Counted from the first letter of the stretch, positions 9,670 to 24,600 are shown. The stretch is 64,000 nt of DNA from Hemicordylus capensis (GCF_027244095.1 NC_069658.1:264314687-264378686), one strand, 5' to 3'. Program-made: numbers and translations. Notes: a model not told the origin generated them from the sequence alone.

Positions 9670-12600
9670 GTAAGACCTGCATGAACTTCACACACATATA
9701 CACTGAACCCATCTGTCACTTACTAACCAGCAAAACTGTATCTCATCCTTACTAACAGCTCCACCATGCAACCACCTCATTGTTGGGGGCATTGTGGGTT
9801 AAAATGAAATGGCCACTCCCATGAAAAACAGCTGCTTGTGGCAGCCATTTTTTCTATGATGGCAGCCATTCTTTACTCACACTTCCCTGTGCATATCCCA
9901 GGGCATGTGGGGAATTAACTTGGTCATCACAAGGAGGCTGCTGTGCTTTGAAGCTGCTACCAGTAAGAGTAAGACACTGTTTCTGTTATATAAACAAAAC
10001 GAAAAGAATAAAAATAACAGCACACAAAAAAGTAATGAACAGAAAAGAAAAAAATGGAAATGGAAAAAATTTAAATTAAGAATGAAAATTAACAAGATTT
10101 ATTATCTTGCACATGCCTGCAGAATACCTGGCAAGGCAAGCCAGTCAAATAATAAAATAAAATAAAATAACTATTCTAGCACCAGGTCATACTGGAGTGC
10201 TGCAAAGCTGTTGAGGATCAAAATCAGGAGCTCCCAATCTGATGCTTGCAAACGCCTCCCCCCCCCACTCTACTCAAAACTCCTTTTCAAGATAATTTCC
10301 CTTTATCTAGTGGCAGCAGCCACCTCTGTTCACCTTGCTTGTCCTGGTTGTGCTTTGCCTTTGGAAAATAAGGAGGATGGAGAAGTTGGAATAGCAGAAA
10401 GTATCTTTAAGGACACTTCCTGCTGCTTCAAAAGGCTGGATGAGTCTGGGACAGACAAGACAAAAAGGAGAGGATGATTACCTGGGGCTGGGGGAGTCGG
10501 CAGAACTGGCAGGCGATTCTAGACTAGACCCTGCAACGGAATGTGGAATGGCTTCCACACTTCCTGTGTTGTGCCACTGTGGTCCAGACAAAAGTGTCAG
10601 GTTACCGTTCATATGTCGGATGCCTTGTTTCGAATTTAATTGCTGCGATTTAGTGCTATGACATCGTTTATCCGGCGTAAAAAAGGTCTTGTTTTGGGGT
10701 TGTTAGTTTTCGCGAGACTACAGTTCTCCCTCTTCAGGTTTTATGTCTTGAGAGTGATTTGCCCAAATGGAGCATTTTGCCACTTTTGAACGTCTAGTCT
10801 GGAAAGTGCCCTGCACCAAGCTGCTGTCTCAGCAGGCCGCATTATCAAGCAGCCTCTGTCTGTTTTCTGAACTAAAGAGTCCTGATAGTATAGAAGGAGT
10901 CCTAATATAGCAGCCACTGTGTACTTAGAGAAGCATGTGTAGTACATAAATGAAGAGAGTGAATAGAGAAAAAAGGATGAAGGCAGGCCTAACATTTAAA
11001 CAGAATCACAGCAGTTTCTTCACTCAGGGCATGACCCTGCTTTTGCAATTTACCTTGCATACATATTTGCATCATCAGAACAGTTTTGTAATTGAATTTA
11101 AAATGCTTGCATCCCTGTCTTTTTAAAATAAGGTAAAGAATAAACATATAAACATAATTGCACATGTGTTGCTGGAAAAAAGGGGACAGCCCACCTGAAG
11201 CTCTTCCATATGGTGATATTTTTCAACTTCAGTGCAAATTACAATAATTAAATAAGAAATCTACACAATGTACAAGGTTGTATAATATTCTTAGCAGCAT
11301 CTGTTGGCAATCTGTAGCAATCCATAAATAAAGTGCCCCCCCACCCCCAACTTAGGATAAAAGGAGTTTGAAAAACATAGTTGATTCACGGATTAAGAAC
11401 ATAAGAACAGCCCTGCTGGATCAGGCCCAAGGCCCATCTAGTCCAGCATCCTGTTTCACACAGTGGCCCACCAGATGCCGCTGGAAGCCTACAGGCAGGA
11501 GTTGAGGGCATGCCCTCTCTCCTGCTGTTACTTCCCTGCAACTGGTACTCAGACGCATCCTGCCTTTGAGGCTGGAGGTGGCCTATAGCCCTCCGACTAG
11601 CCACTGATAGACCATGAAGTTGGTAGAACACAATATTATATTATTTATTTATTTATTACATTTATAAACCGCTCCGTCCAGAGGCTCTGGGTGGTGTACA
11701 CAACTTTTAAAAGACATAAAAACACACAATTGAAAACATAGTGCTAAAAACAATATACAAACAATTAAAAACATTTAAAACCAATTAAAATACTTTTAGA
11801 AAACAACAACACTTTACAAGCTTTGGAGGCCAGGCCAAACAAATAAGTTTTTAGGGCTCTCTTAAAGGCCGACAGCGAACCTAAACTGCAGATATCTGCT
11901 GGGAGTGCATTCCATAGACCAGGAGCAGCTACAGAAAAGGCCCGGTTTCGAGTCGCCACCAGACGTACTGGTGGTAACTGGAGATGGACCTCTTCAGATG
12001 ACCTCAACGAGTGATGGTGATCATATTGAAGAAGGCGCTCTCTAAGGTAACCCAGGCCCAAGCTGTTCAGGGCTTTAAAGGTAATAACCAGCACTTTGTA
12101 TTTCGCTCGGAAATGTATCAGCAGCCAGTGCAGCTGTTTTAAGACAGGCATAATATGGTCTCTCCGGGTTACCCCAGAGACCAATCTGGCTGCCACATTT
12201 TGAACTAACTGAAGTTTCCGAACTACGTACAAAGGCAGCCCCATGTAGAGCGCATTGCAGTAGTCGAGCCTGGAGGTTATCAGCTGATGCACCACTGTTT
12301 TGAGATCATTCTCTTCAAGGAATGGACGCAGCTGTTGAATCAGCCGAAGCTGATAGAAAGCACTCCTGGCCATAGCCTCCACCTGAGATACCATGGTCAG
12401 GCCTGGATCCAAGAGCATTCCCAAGCTGCGTACCTGTTCCTTCTGGGGGAGTGTAACCCCATCCAGCACAGGAAGATCTAACTCATTCTCTAAATTCCAA
12501 TACCCCACAATGAGCACCTTCATCTTGCTTGGATTCAGCTTCAATTTGTTATCCCTCATCTAGCCCATTACTGCCTGTAGGCAGGCATTTAGGGAGTGAA

Positions 12601-15600
12601 TGCCATTTCCTGATGGTGATGGTGATGATGATGATAAGGCGAAATAGATTTGGGTGTCATCAGCATACTGATAACATCCTGCACCAAATCTCCTAATGAC
12701 CTCACCCAGCGGTTTCATGTAAATATTAAAACGCATTGGTGACAGAATGGAGCCCTGAGGAACTCCATATAATAGCTCCTGTTTTAAAGAGGAACTGTCA
12801 CCAAGTTCCACCATCTGGAATCTGCCTGAGAAATAGGAGCGGAACCACTGCAAAGCAGTGCCTCCTATCCCCAGTTCCCCCAGGCGATCCAGAAGGATAT
12901 CATGGTCAATGGTATTGGACACCGCCGAGAGATCCAAAAGAACCAACAGAGTCACACTCCCTCTGTCGATTCCCTGGTAAAGGTAATCTATCAGGCCGAC
13001 CAAGGCAGACTCAACCCCATAGCCCACTCTAAAGCCAGTTGGAAATGGGTCTAGATAATCGGTTTCCTCCAAAACTGCCTGGAGCTGGTTAGCCACCACT
13101 CTTTCAATCACCTTGCCCAAACATGGGAGATTAGAGACTGGCCTATAACTATCCATCCCTGAGGGATTTAGGGAAGGCTTCTTAAGAAGTGATCTAATCA
13201 TTGCCTCCTTCAAACAAAGAGGCATCCTACCCTCTCTCAGCGATGAGTTAATGATATTAACTAAGCAATGCCCAACAATCTCCCTGCTAGACAGAAGCAG
13301 CCAAGTTGGGCAAGGATCCAGAGAACAAGTTGTAGGCCACATAGACCATGAAGCTGTTGATAGACCATGAAGCCATTGATAACTCCATGAAGTTATCCAA
13401 ACCCCTCTTAAAGCCTTCCAGGTTGTTGGCTGTCACCACATCCTGTGGCAGAGAATTCCACAAGTTGATTATGCGTTGTGTGAAAAAATACTTCCATTTG
13501 CTGGTCCTAAATTTCCCAGCAATCAATTTCATAGGATGACCCCTGGTTCGAGTATTATATGAGAAAAAAGACTTTTTTCTCTATCCACTTTCTCCACACC
13601 ATGCATGATTTTATAGACCTCTATTACGACTCCTCGCAGTCATCTTTTTTCTAAACTAAATAGCCCCAGGTGTTGTAGCCTTGCCTCATAAGAAAGGTGC
13701 TCTAGGCCCCTTATCATCTTGGTTGCCCTCTTCTGTAACTTTTTCAGTTCTACAATGTCCTTTTTTAGATGTGGTGACCAGAATTGTACACAGTACTCCA
13801 GGTGTGGCCGCACCATAATTTTGTATAAGGGCATTATAATATTAGCAGTTTTATTTTCAATCCCCTTCCTAATGACTCCTAGCATGGAATTGGCCTTTTT
13901 CACAGTTGCCACACATTGAGTCAACACTTTCAATGAGCTGTCCACCATGACCACAAGATCCCTCTCCTTGTCAGTCACTGACAGCTCAGATTTCCATCAA
14001 TGTATACTTGAAGTGGTGTGGAGGTGGGTGGGTTGTCCCAATGTGCATCACTTTACACTTGCCAACACTGAACCACATTTGCCATTTTGTCACCCACTCC
14101 CCCAGTTTGGAGAGATCCTTTTGGAGCTCCTCACAATCCATTTTGGATTTCACTTCCTGAAAGAGTTTGGTATCATCTGCAAATTTGGCCACCTTGTTGT
14201 TTACCCCTACTTCTAGATCATTTATGAATAAATTAAAAAGCACCAGTCCCAGTACAGAACCCTGGGAGACCCCTCTTCTTACTTCCCTCCATTGTGAAAA
14301 CTCTCAATTTAGACCTACCCCCTGTTTCCTGTCCTTCATCCAGTTAGCAATCCACACATGTTCTTGTCTTCTTATCCCATGACTGTTAAATTTTCTCAGG
14401 AGTCTTTGATGAGGAACTTTGTCGAAAGCTTTTTGGAAGTTCAGGTGTACTATGTCAACTGGATCACCTTTATCCACACACTTGTTGACACTCTCAAAGA
14501 ACTCCAAAAGGTTGGTGAGGCAAGATTTACCTTTGCAGAAGCCATGCTGGTTCTCTCCCAGCAGGGCCTGTTCTTCTATGTGCTTTACAATTTTATCCTT
14601 GAGGATGCTTTCCATCAATTTGCCTGGAATGGACGTTAAGCTAACTGGCCTGTAATTTCCTGGATCACCCCTGGATCCCTTTTTGAAAATCGGTGTTACA
14701 TTTGTTACTTTCCAGTCCTCCAGTACAGAGCCTGATTGCAGGTATAAGTTATATATTTTAGCAAAGAGATCAGCAATTTCATATTTGAGCTCTTTGAGGA
14801 CTCTTGGATGGATGCCATCCGGCCCTGGTGATTTGGTAGTTTTCAGTTTTTCTAGACAGTTTGGAACATCATCTCTTGTCACTGCTATCTGACTCAGTTC
14901 CTTAGCCTCCATCCCCGAAAAGCCTGGTTCAGGAACAGGTATATGCTCAGTATCCTCTGCTGTGAAGATAGACGCAAAGAACGCATTTAGCTTCTCTGCA
15001 ATATCCATATCCTCCTTAATAATCCCTTTCACTCCCTCATTATCCAAAGGTCAAACCACCTCCCTGGCAGGTTTCCTGCATCTGATATATTTAAAGATGT
15101 TTTTGCTATTTCTCTTGATACTTTTAGCTAAATGTTCCTCAAACTCTCTTTTCGCCTTCCCTATTGTCACCTTGCATTTCTTTGCCAGAGTTTGTGTTCC
15201 TTTCTGTTCTCCTCATTTGGGCAGGCCTTCCAGTTTTGGAAGGAAATCTTCTTCCCTTTTATGGCTTCCTTGATGTTATCTGTTAGCCATGCTGGCATCC
15301 TCCTGGACTTAGTGGTACCTTTCCTTCTTTTGGGTGTACAGTCTATCTAGGCTTCTAGTATTGTGGTTTTGAGTAAACTCCATGCATTCTGGAGTGAAGT
15401 GACTCTCCTGATTTTCCCTTTCAACTTTCTTTTCACCATACTCCTCATTTTAGAGAAGTTTCCTCTTCTGAAATTCAGAGTGTCTGTGTTAGACTTCTTT
15501 GGTGATTCTCTCCCCGCATGTATGCTGAATTTGATCGCACTATGGTAACTGTTCCCTAAAGGGTTGATGACACTGACATCCCGTACCAGGTCCTGGATGC

Positions 15601-18600
15601 CACTCAGGATTAAGTCCAAGGTTGCCTTCTCTCTGGTTGGTTCCAAGACCAACTGTTTTAGGGCACAGTCATTCAGCATATTTAGAAATTTGACCTCTTT
15701 GTCCTGACCTGACTGTGAATTTACCCAGTCTATGTGTGGGTAATTGAAATCACCCATAATTACAGCCCTGCCTCTCCTTGACGCCTCCCTGATTTCTTCC
15801 TGCAACTCCCAGTCACTGTTGGCATTTTGATCTGGAGGGTGATAGCACATCCCCAGTTGCACGTTCCCTTTCCGGCCTTGTATACTCACCCACAGGGTTT
15901 CTGTGGAGGACTCCGGTCCACCTAGGTTTTCAAGCTTGTTAGATTCTATCCCTTCTTTAACATACAGTGCTACTCCACCTCCAATGCGCCCCTCCCTGTC
16001 CTTTCTGTAGAGTTTATATCCAGGGATAACAGTGTCCCACCGGTTCTCACTGTTCCACCATGTTTCTGCTATGCCCACTATATCTATTTCTGTGTTAGCA
16101 ACCAAGCACTCCAGCTCACCCATCTTGGCTTGGAAGCTTCTGGCATTGGCATATAAGCACCTATACACTGAATCTGTTTCCTGGTGTCTACTATCTTTCT
16201 TTTGACTCTTTGACCAGCTAGCGCAGCCTTCTGTCTGCTCTTTATATAGTTCTGCTCTGTCCCCTTCTGTTTTATCTGAATCCTTTGCACCCTCCCAATT
16301 TAAAGAATGCCTTTTGCCGAACTGGATACTGTCCAGCTCCCATCAGCTATTCCCCAGCGTGGTGTGGTGGTTAGAGTGCTGGACTAGGACCGGGGAGAAC
16401 CAAGTTCAAATCCCCATTCAGCCATGATACTAGCTGGGTGACTCTGGGCCAGTCACTTCTCTCTCAGCCTAGCCTACTTCATAGGGTTGTTGTGAAAAAG
16501 AAACTTATGTAGTATACCGCTCTGGGCTCCTTGGAGGAAGAGCGGGATATAAATGTAATAATAATAATAATAATTTTAAAAGCTGCTCTGCAACCTTTTT
16601 GATTTTAAGCGCTAGCAGTCTGGTTCCATCTTGGTTCAAGTACACCCGGTCCCTTTTGTATAGGCCTTGCTTGCCTCAAAATGTATCCCAGTGCCTAACA
16701 AATCTAAACCCCTCCTCCCGGCACCAATGTCTCATCCATGCATTGAAACCCCTCAGCTCTGCCTGTCTCACTGTACCTGCGTGTGGAACAGGTAGCATTT
16801 CTGAGAATGCTACCTTGAGGGTCCTGGACTTCAATACGCTACCTATCAGCCTAAATTTGGCTTCCAGGACCTCCCAACTACGTTTCTCCACATCGTTGGT
16901 GCCAACATGCACCATGACAGCTGTCTCCTCCCCAGCACTGCCTAACAGCCTATCTAGACACTGCGTGATGTCTGCAACCTTCACACCAGGCAGGCAAGTC
17001 ACTGTGTGGTCAACATGCGGGTCACAAACTCATCTCTCTATACCTCTAATGATCGAATCGCCCTCTACAAGGAGACTCCCCCCAGAGGAGTATGTGGAAG
17101 AGGATATGGGCTCATCATCCATGGAAGGGGTCCCTTCTAAAGAGCATTTCCTGCTTCCACAGACCGATGTCCTCCTTCCCCGAAACCTTCATTCTACCTG
17201 AGAGTAGCAGAGCTATCAGCCCTGGAGTGGGATGCCTCTACCACATCCCTGAAGGTCTCTTCCACATGCCTCTCTGTTTCCCTGAGCTTCTCCAGAGCCA
17301 CCAACTTCCCTCGAGATCCGTCTTGAGGGAACAAACTTGTTCCCTGAGAGCCTGAAGCTCCTTGTACCGAGCACACACCCGTGACTTCTGCCCATGGAGC
17401 AAATAGTCATACATGTGGCACTCTATGCAATACACTGGGAAGTGCCCCCTCTCCTACTGGCTTTCTAGCTTCATACTGGTTTTGTTGGTTGTTTACAGTA
17501 TTTAGAGATAGTTTATTAGAAGGATAGGTCTCAGCTGTAATGGTCAGCTATTTAACTGTTCAAACAGCCTTTCTCAAGAATATGAGGAAGGGATTTGTAC
17601 TTACCTTCTCTTCTCCACCAGGCTGCTTGTGATCATAGGGCTTTGTTCCAGGCTCCCCCGCACATTTCCCACCAAATTCCTGCAAAACTCCCATGTCCTG
17701 TTTGCTATGCTCTCGGGCCTTCACCTCTTATGTAGAGAGTAGGCTTCAAATTGAGACACAGGATGTGTCTCAAAAGAATGTGGGGCCTCCCCCAGCCCTA
17801 GCTACTTCACCTCCTCCAGACAGGGACAAACTAAAACACAGGAGTTTGCTAGCCCTGGCAAATAACACACAGAAACTATGCTAGCCTTGGCAAATAACAC
17901 ACACACAGACTAAGACTTATCCCTTAAAGAGAAACCAGCCCCTCAAAATCTCCCCTCCTCCTGTTAGTTAGTTTAAAGGGGGGGAAGGCTCGATGTTGTT
18001 GATTAGAAAAGCTTGCTCACCTCCTGAAGCTGCTCCTGCTCTTCCCAGTGTAGGCTTCAAACTCAATTAATGCACTAATTGCTGTGCATTACCAGCAGAT
18101 GGCACTAAGAATATTGTGCAGCATCTTTGTATATTGTGTGTATTTCTCATTTTATTTATGAGCTGGAATTTGAACTGAAGTCAAAATATATCACCCTCTT
18201 GAAGAGCCCATGTGAACAGGTTTATCTGTTGTTATTGGAACAAAATAGATCTAGACTCCTTCGTCCCTGAAGCACATCATATCAAAATGGGTTGGGCATG
18301 TCATGTATCATAATACCTTTTCAGTTTTGAGACCAATCTCAGTCAGTATCCTCCTCCTCCTCCCTTTTTCCTGCTCTGGACTAGAAGGTGGGCCCATGCT
18401 CTGATCTGGTAAGGCAATGTTTATGTCTTTACGTGCAATGTATGCACATGTCGGTATGTTCCTTATCTGGGCACCAGATGCACTCCTACAATTCATCCAG
18501 TCCTCACAGCCCACATGCACAGTGCGTTAACCACAGCGACCCTGTTCATCCAGTCTGTACATAATGATTTTTGTGTAAATCGGGTGGGGTGGGGGACCCG

Positions 18601-21600
18601 GGGAGTGGGAAACCCCACACTCTCCTGTTCCCCCTAACATAGGGCTGCACATCTTCAGTCATCCAGTTGTTGTTGGACTAGAACTCCCATTATCCCTGAT
18701 CATTGGCCACTGTGGCTGAGGATGATGGCACTTGTAATCCGACAACAGCTGGAGGGCTGACCCTGCCCTGACCCAACAGAAACAATCATGTTTTCAGCCA
18801 CTGTTGCTGCTGTAGACTCCAATCCATGACCAATCCCGCTTTGCTCCCCTCTCTGGTGTGTAGATATCTGACAAGGTGGATGCATTGATGAAATGGGAGA
18901 AGGAGGAATTTCTGAAAACAAAAGCCAAGCTAGAGGGAATGATGGCCATGTCAGAAGATCATCTCAAGGTAGGAAACAAGAGGGCAGAGACAGAATGTGT
19001 GGGCAAGTCCCTACAAGGGCTTTGTCCTTACCACATTCAAAGGTACCTTTTTGTATGTACTCAACGGAAGACAGAACACATATTATTTTTAAATTTTAAC
19101 TTGCAGTAAGTGTTCCACAATTCTGCAATGATGAAAAGTTGCAATATCTTGGAGAAAAAGGGGAGGCGTCAGTACAATTTAGTTCTCTCAGGAACCTCCC
19201 TGGTCCTGATGACCCTGTTGTGAGATCGGCATGGAACACAATTAAAGGAGTACAATAAATCCATCATTCCTCAGCCATCACACAAACAGTAAACTGCACA
19301 TTTTAAAATTCACCTTTTGACATCAAAGTGGTGGTTGGAGGAACTGAGGACACAACCGCTTAACAGTTCAATGCACAGAGTGCTGACACAGAGGGACTAC
19401 AAAAATCTGTACATGTAATTGTTTGAACAGATCTTTTAGTTGTAAGCAAAGAATACAAGAGAATCACTTTAGGAATCTGTAGTGCTGACCCTGTAACACA
19501 CAGCTGTTGTGTTAACACATTACACGAACACATAGCTGGCCCTGTAAAAACTTTAGAAGAGGTACCTTTTAATTTGACTCTTTTGCCTTTAGCAGGGGAA
19601 GAGCAAGTGTCCCTATTCAAACTGGTATAGATACTCCCTTCCACTGGCTGTTGTTGGTGTCACCTGCATGCTCCTTTTTAGATGAGCCCCTTTCAGCTTT
19701 TGCAGACAGCAGTGAAGTGTGGGATTTTGAAATCTTCCTCACAAGCTTCACATGCTGCTTGACTCACACACCACACATTTGTGTAGGGTTCTGTGCTGCT
19801 TCCTAGGTCAGTCCTACTCTCTGGCCACGCAGTGAGCAGGGACCTTGCCCTAGTGGCTCAGCACCACCTGCAAGCCAGCTTGTGCAGTCCAAGAAGAACC
19901 CAGTCACTGCTTTGGTTGGAACTGGGGAAAGGATGGGTTTTTCTCAGAATGCAAGAACTGGCTGGTAGGTAATGCTGCAAGAATTACACGTGTGGCCACA
20001 GAATATGGTCATGCTAGCAAGGAGACTGAGCTTGTGTGGAAGCTTTCAAAATCCGAATTAATTGCCATCTGGAAAAGCCCTAAGGAAGGGAAGCTGTAAG
20101 CAGGAAGAGAGCTTGTCCTTCCTTCCTTCCGGAAGTCTGAATGCCAGAAATGATTAACAAAGAGCAAGCGAGCCAGTAAAAATTATTGTGAGCTCAGAAC
20201 TTGTAGACTTATGTGGAAGCCTAGCCTGTAGGTTTCCCCAGTCATACATCACTGCTATAATAAGGCCTGAGCTTTATATTTCTTAAAGGCAGATTGTGGG
20301 GCATGAAGGCAAGTTTCTTGCCTTGGCTGCCTCCTCACAACTTCCTTGCATGTTGCAGCAACTGGGTACATGTCGGCAAACCCTAGACATGCTCTGTGGG
20401 GAACGTGGCCGTGTGCTGGACCTGCTGCCGCAGCCTCTACGCATGATCCTTCTAGAAGCTGGGCGTGACTCCTGGCTCGGATTGAGTCGGCCCTCATCCC
20501 CCTGGGTAGAGCGAAATCAAACACCCACTCCTGACCCCATTGGACCCTTTACACCAGGTAAGGTAACAAGCCTTCCCCACTTCTATAAGAAAAGGGAGAT
20601 ACATTTTGGAAGCCATTCAATGAGTGTTTCTACTGGAGCAACTGGTCACTTCATCAGAACTCTAAAAAGCTGTGATTCCCACAGCATTCCCTACAAGGCA
20701 AAGAGAAACACACTGGCCTGGCTCACATAGTCATTTGAAAATAGGTTTAATGTGGGTGACCAACATTAGTGTGAATGTATGAACCCACACCAAGATGGGA
20801 ATCTCAAATTCATCTCAGGCCTTGGCATGGGTTCACCCAATCATGCTAATATTGGTAACCCACACTAAACCTAGATTTGAATGATTGTATGAACCAGGCC
20901 AATGAATGTTTGCTGTCTAATCGACCAGCTAGCATATATACTCACAAGAAATATTGCTTGCAAAGAAGTGCTCTAACATCATGTGCCAAGTGGCAGGCCA
21001 GAGTGCTTCCTCACAAGTGAATATTCCCAAATTGAAACATCCCAGCCTGCTATATGTCCCTTGCTATGTGTCTTGCCTGTTTTATTGACATTAGTACTTG
21101 CAAACCCACTGAAGAGCAATACAAGAACAAAGACAGATGTGAGAGGCAAGGGGGAAATTCAGACCACCCCACCCCCAAACACCAAAAATGGGGCATGAGC
21201 TATTCATTTAACTGTGTATTTATGAACTTGGTTATGTTTACATCTCACTTTCTAGCCAAGGTTAGCTCCCAAAGCAGCTTAAAACATAGCAAATCCATCA
21301 TAAAGACACAATGAAGCTCTACACACAATCAAAGTGTAGAGCCTCAAGGAGTTTGACAGTTGCTTGTTGCTGGGTGGCTGGATCAGCCACCCAGACAAAT
21401 GGTGGCTTTGGTCAGGTGCTCCCACGCCAGGTCGCAGCTCACTGGGGAGCTCTGGGGGCAGGGGAGCACCACCGCATGCCCCCCCCAGCCCCCAAAGCCC
21501 CAGGAGGGCACTGTGCAAGTGCGGGAGGGGTTTTTAGGCAGGCTAGCCACTGTGGAACCTGGTGGTTCTGACGATCACTGCTTTCAGCAAAAGGAGACAA

Positions 21601-24600
21601 GCACCCATCCCCAGGCGGAATCCCCCACTGCACTGTGAAATATTCAGAGGCCAGGGCACCTACGGGGATGGATCATATGGGAGCTCAGATAGTGTTCCCA
21701 GCAACATTTTGTCCATCTTCTAGGGGGAAGGTGAGTGAAGCGAAGCCTGCCCCCCGCCCCCGGTCATATGAACAGCCTCTGTGTCTATATTATATATCTT
21801 ACAGACACAGAGGCTGTTCATACATATGAGATCTTATTTATCTTATAAGATATAAGTATCTATAATATAAGATAATAGGGACACATGGGGTTGAACACAG
21901 CATTCTCTTCTGATCCCCGGCAGTTGATGATGTGATTCAGGCTTGTCCCTTCAGAGTTCAAGGAAGGGGGAAGAAGGAGCTGCCGCTGGACTGTAGTGAT
22001 AGATGCCGACCCATCAACGCAGCCCTCCATCTGTAGAGTCTTCTGGGCCTCGGCAGCTGGTGATGCAGGTCAAGTCCCAGGCTTGGTGCAAGGAGCATGG
22101 CTAGCCGGTGTGCTCCTGCTCCCTCTCCCCCCATGTTCTCTTATCATGGGAAGATAATGATTGAAGAAGTCTTGAAGTGATTGATATCAATAGAAGCTTT
22201 CCTTAAAACAGGAATCAATGATTTGATGGGCAGAATATCAAGAACATTCCACTGGCAAAGGGAAGATGAGTGGAGCTGGGTTGTGTGTCATCAACCATTT
22301 AGTTCCACAAACAAATCTGACTTCAGAAGACATCATGTGTGCTCTCCCTCTCCCCACTTCTGTTCCCACCCTCCAGAATGTGAAGCGGCTCTTGAGGATG
22401 CCCGGCGCCTCACCTTCCTTTCCAAGGATGTGTTGCTTAAGTTGCAGGAGGTCATCCATGAGGCACAGAACATCCGCAATACAGCCCACAACTCCATTGA
22501 AAGCAGTCTTCAAGGCAAGAGGGATGAGACTCTCTGTCACAAGGTAATGGTGGGACACCTCACGACCCAACTGGTATATTCGCTTCATGGCACATGTAGT
22601 TCATGCGTGCAGAACCAAGTGGCAGAACCACAGATTAGTTGCAGGGCTTGTTCTCAGTGCCAAGACTTAACAATATATGTGTGCATGGCTGCTGTTGCTT
22701 GAGTGGCATTTCTCAGAAGATGAAGCTGTTCCTCCCTTCCAGGTTTTCCATTTCCCTGGGAGCGGACACCTACACAGAACCTTCCTGAGCTCCTTCGAGC
22801 AGGGGTGGGATAATGGGAGGGATGCATATTCAGAGGCAGGATGCTACTGAAGACCAGTTGCTGGGAGGGAACAGCAGGAGAGGGACCCACAAGCCTTATT
22901 TGTGAGCTTCCCAGAAGGCATCCAGTTGGCTGGCCACTGTGGGGAAACAGGATTCCATTTCAGCAGGGCTCTTATATTTTTACATCCCCCTGCTCAGGCC
23001 CATCCTTGTGGTGATGGAATGGGGACACTTGCCCTGAACCATCACCCCTCCCTCAAACTTTGAGAGAGAGAAAAGCAAGTCCTCCATTTAGTGAACCAGC
23101 TGCAAGCCCACGAAGAGGTGTGCAAAGTTGGTGCACGCTGGCATCAGGGAGAAGGAGGCAGCCTGGCTGCCCCCCCCCCCACTGATGCCAGTGCTCTCCT
23201 TTGTGCCCCTTTATCTGCCATGCCCAGCTAAGCTTTCAGCTGGTTTACTAGATGCAGGTTCACTTGCTTTTCCTCATGTGAAGGTCAGTGGCAGGGGAAG
23301 GCCTGGGCGGCCCTGCATCTAGCAAACAGGCCAGGATAGCTGATGAAGGGGCACGCAAAAGAAGTGGACTGGCCCCACCCCTGATGCTAGCGTCAGTGTG
23401 AGCAGTGTGGCCAGGGCCCCGTGTGCATTTTCATTTGCCTTGGGCCCTGCACCTACCACAGAATGGCCCTGCCTCACTTGTACCTCTTTGCACTCCATCT
23501 AGCTACCTCACTGTGTTACTCCATTTAGCTACCAGGCTGTGTCAATTTGTAACACAGCCTGGCAGTCCGGAACAAGAAGTTCCCAGTGTTAGGTGCAGGG
23601 GCGTAGCAAGGTTGGAGTGGGCCCAGAGGCAAGATTTTAAAATAGCCCCCCCGCCCCCGAAGCTCAGCTCATGAAGTAAAGAAATCTTAAATGAGGCTGA
23701 ATAGTGGTAACAAAAAAGCATATATATGCCACAATAGAACATCATCCTAAATTATGTTTTTAAAGATTTTGTAAATTGTGGACGATGCCAGTCATTTCAT
23801 GGTACTAGAGAAGGACATGCTGTTCTGGTAGCTCCAGGTCTTAACACTCACATCAATTTCGGAGGATGAATACAACTGAAGGAAGCCTGGGTGGGTGCAC
23901 GGCTGGGGGAGTCAGTCATGTGACACCTCTGGGAGGCCCCCCAAGGCAGTGGGCCCCCAGACAACTGTCTCCCCTTGCCCTACTATAGTTACGCCCCTGC
24001 TTAGGTGGCACCTTTTTGAGACATTGCGATTCCAATATTACTGAGTTTTGTCAGAATATAGAGTATAATGTACCAATGTATTGGTGGGTTTCCATTTGGG
24101 TCAAATATGCATTCAGAAATTGAACAACATGCATTGCACCTATTGTTTACACGCATGTGCGTGCACACAAACTTGTGTTCTCACACATTAATTGTGTCCC
24201 GAGCAACCTGGTTCAATTATTCCGTCTTTCTCTGTCTGGCAGGAGCGGTTGGACATGGCTCTGGCAGGAACACGCGGCACCCTGCACCGCTGCCAACGTT
24301 TCCAGCATGAGATGCGGGTCACCCGGGGAATGGCCCTGGTGAGCATTGAGGGCTGCCATTCCCCACCCCCTCCAGCCCCTGGGAGACCAAATGGGCCAGA
24401 GCTGTTCCCTGCCCTTCTCACAGAGCCCACCTTGGGTTCTCAACCACTTTCATGTCCACAGGGCCCGGAGAGCAGCAAGTATCTTGAGACACGAGAGAAG
24501 TTGACACGGCCAGTGGTGAAGGTGTACCAAAGACATGTGGGAACGCAGCTGCCTGAACCTGCAATCCTCAACCAGGTAAAAGGGCATCAGGGAACAACAA

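Larger units (their letters stand above)
11393..18060 (-). mobile_element. Nearly full-length CR1 LINE, antisense in TEKTL1 intron 1, with nested insertions
   Basis: Reading on the minus strand: a 5' region (~18060-17440), ORF1 with a coiled-coil part (17440-17194, RYKELQALREQ) and an SGNH-esterase-like part (17002-16676, VMVHVGTNDV), an AP-type endonuclease (16168-15347, AETWW, GDFNYPHIDW), reverse transcriptase (~15047-13640, KSPGPDGIHP, NFQKAFDKVPH, FADD), and the 3' UTR (13640-13358 and 11619-11393). Several stops and frame changes break ORF2, so it is inactive. It is interrupted by an L2 (11620-13357) and a SINE (16351-16575). Without these it is ~4.7 kb, close to full length. The 5' limit is approximate. 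Confidence 0.88.
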
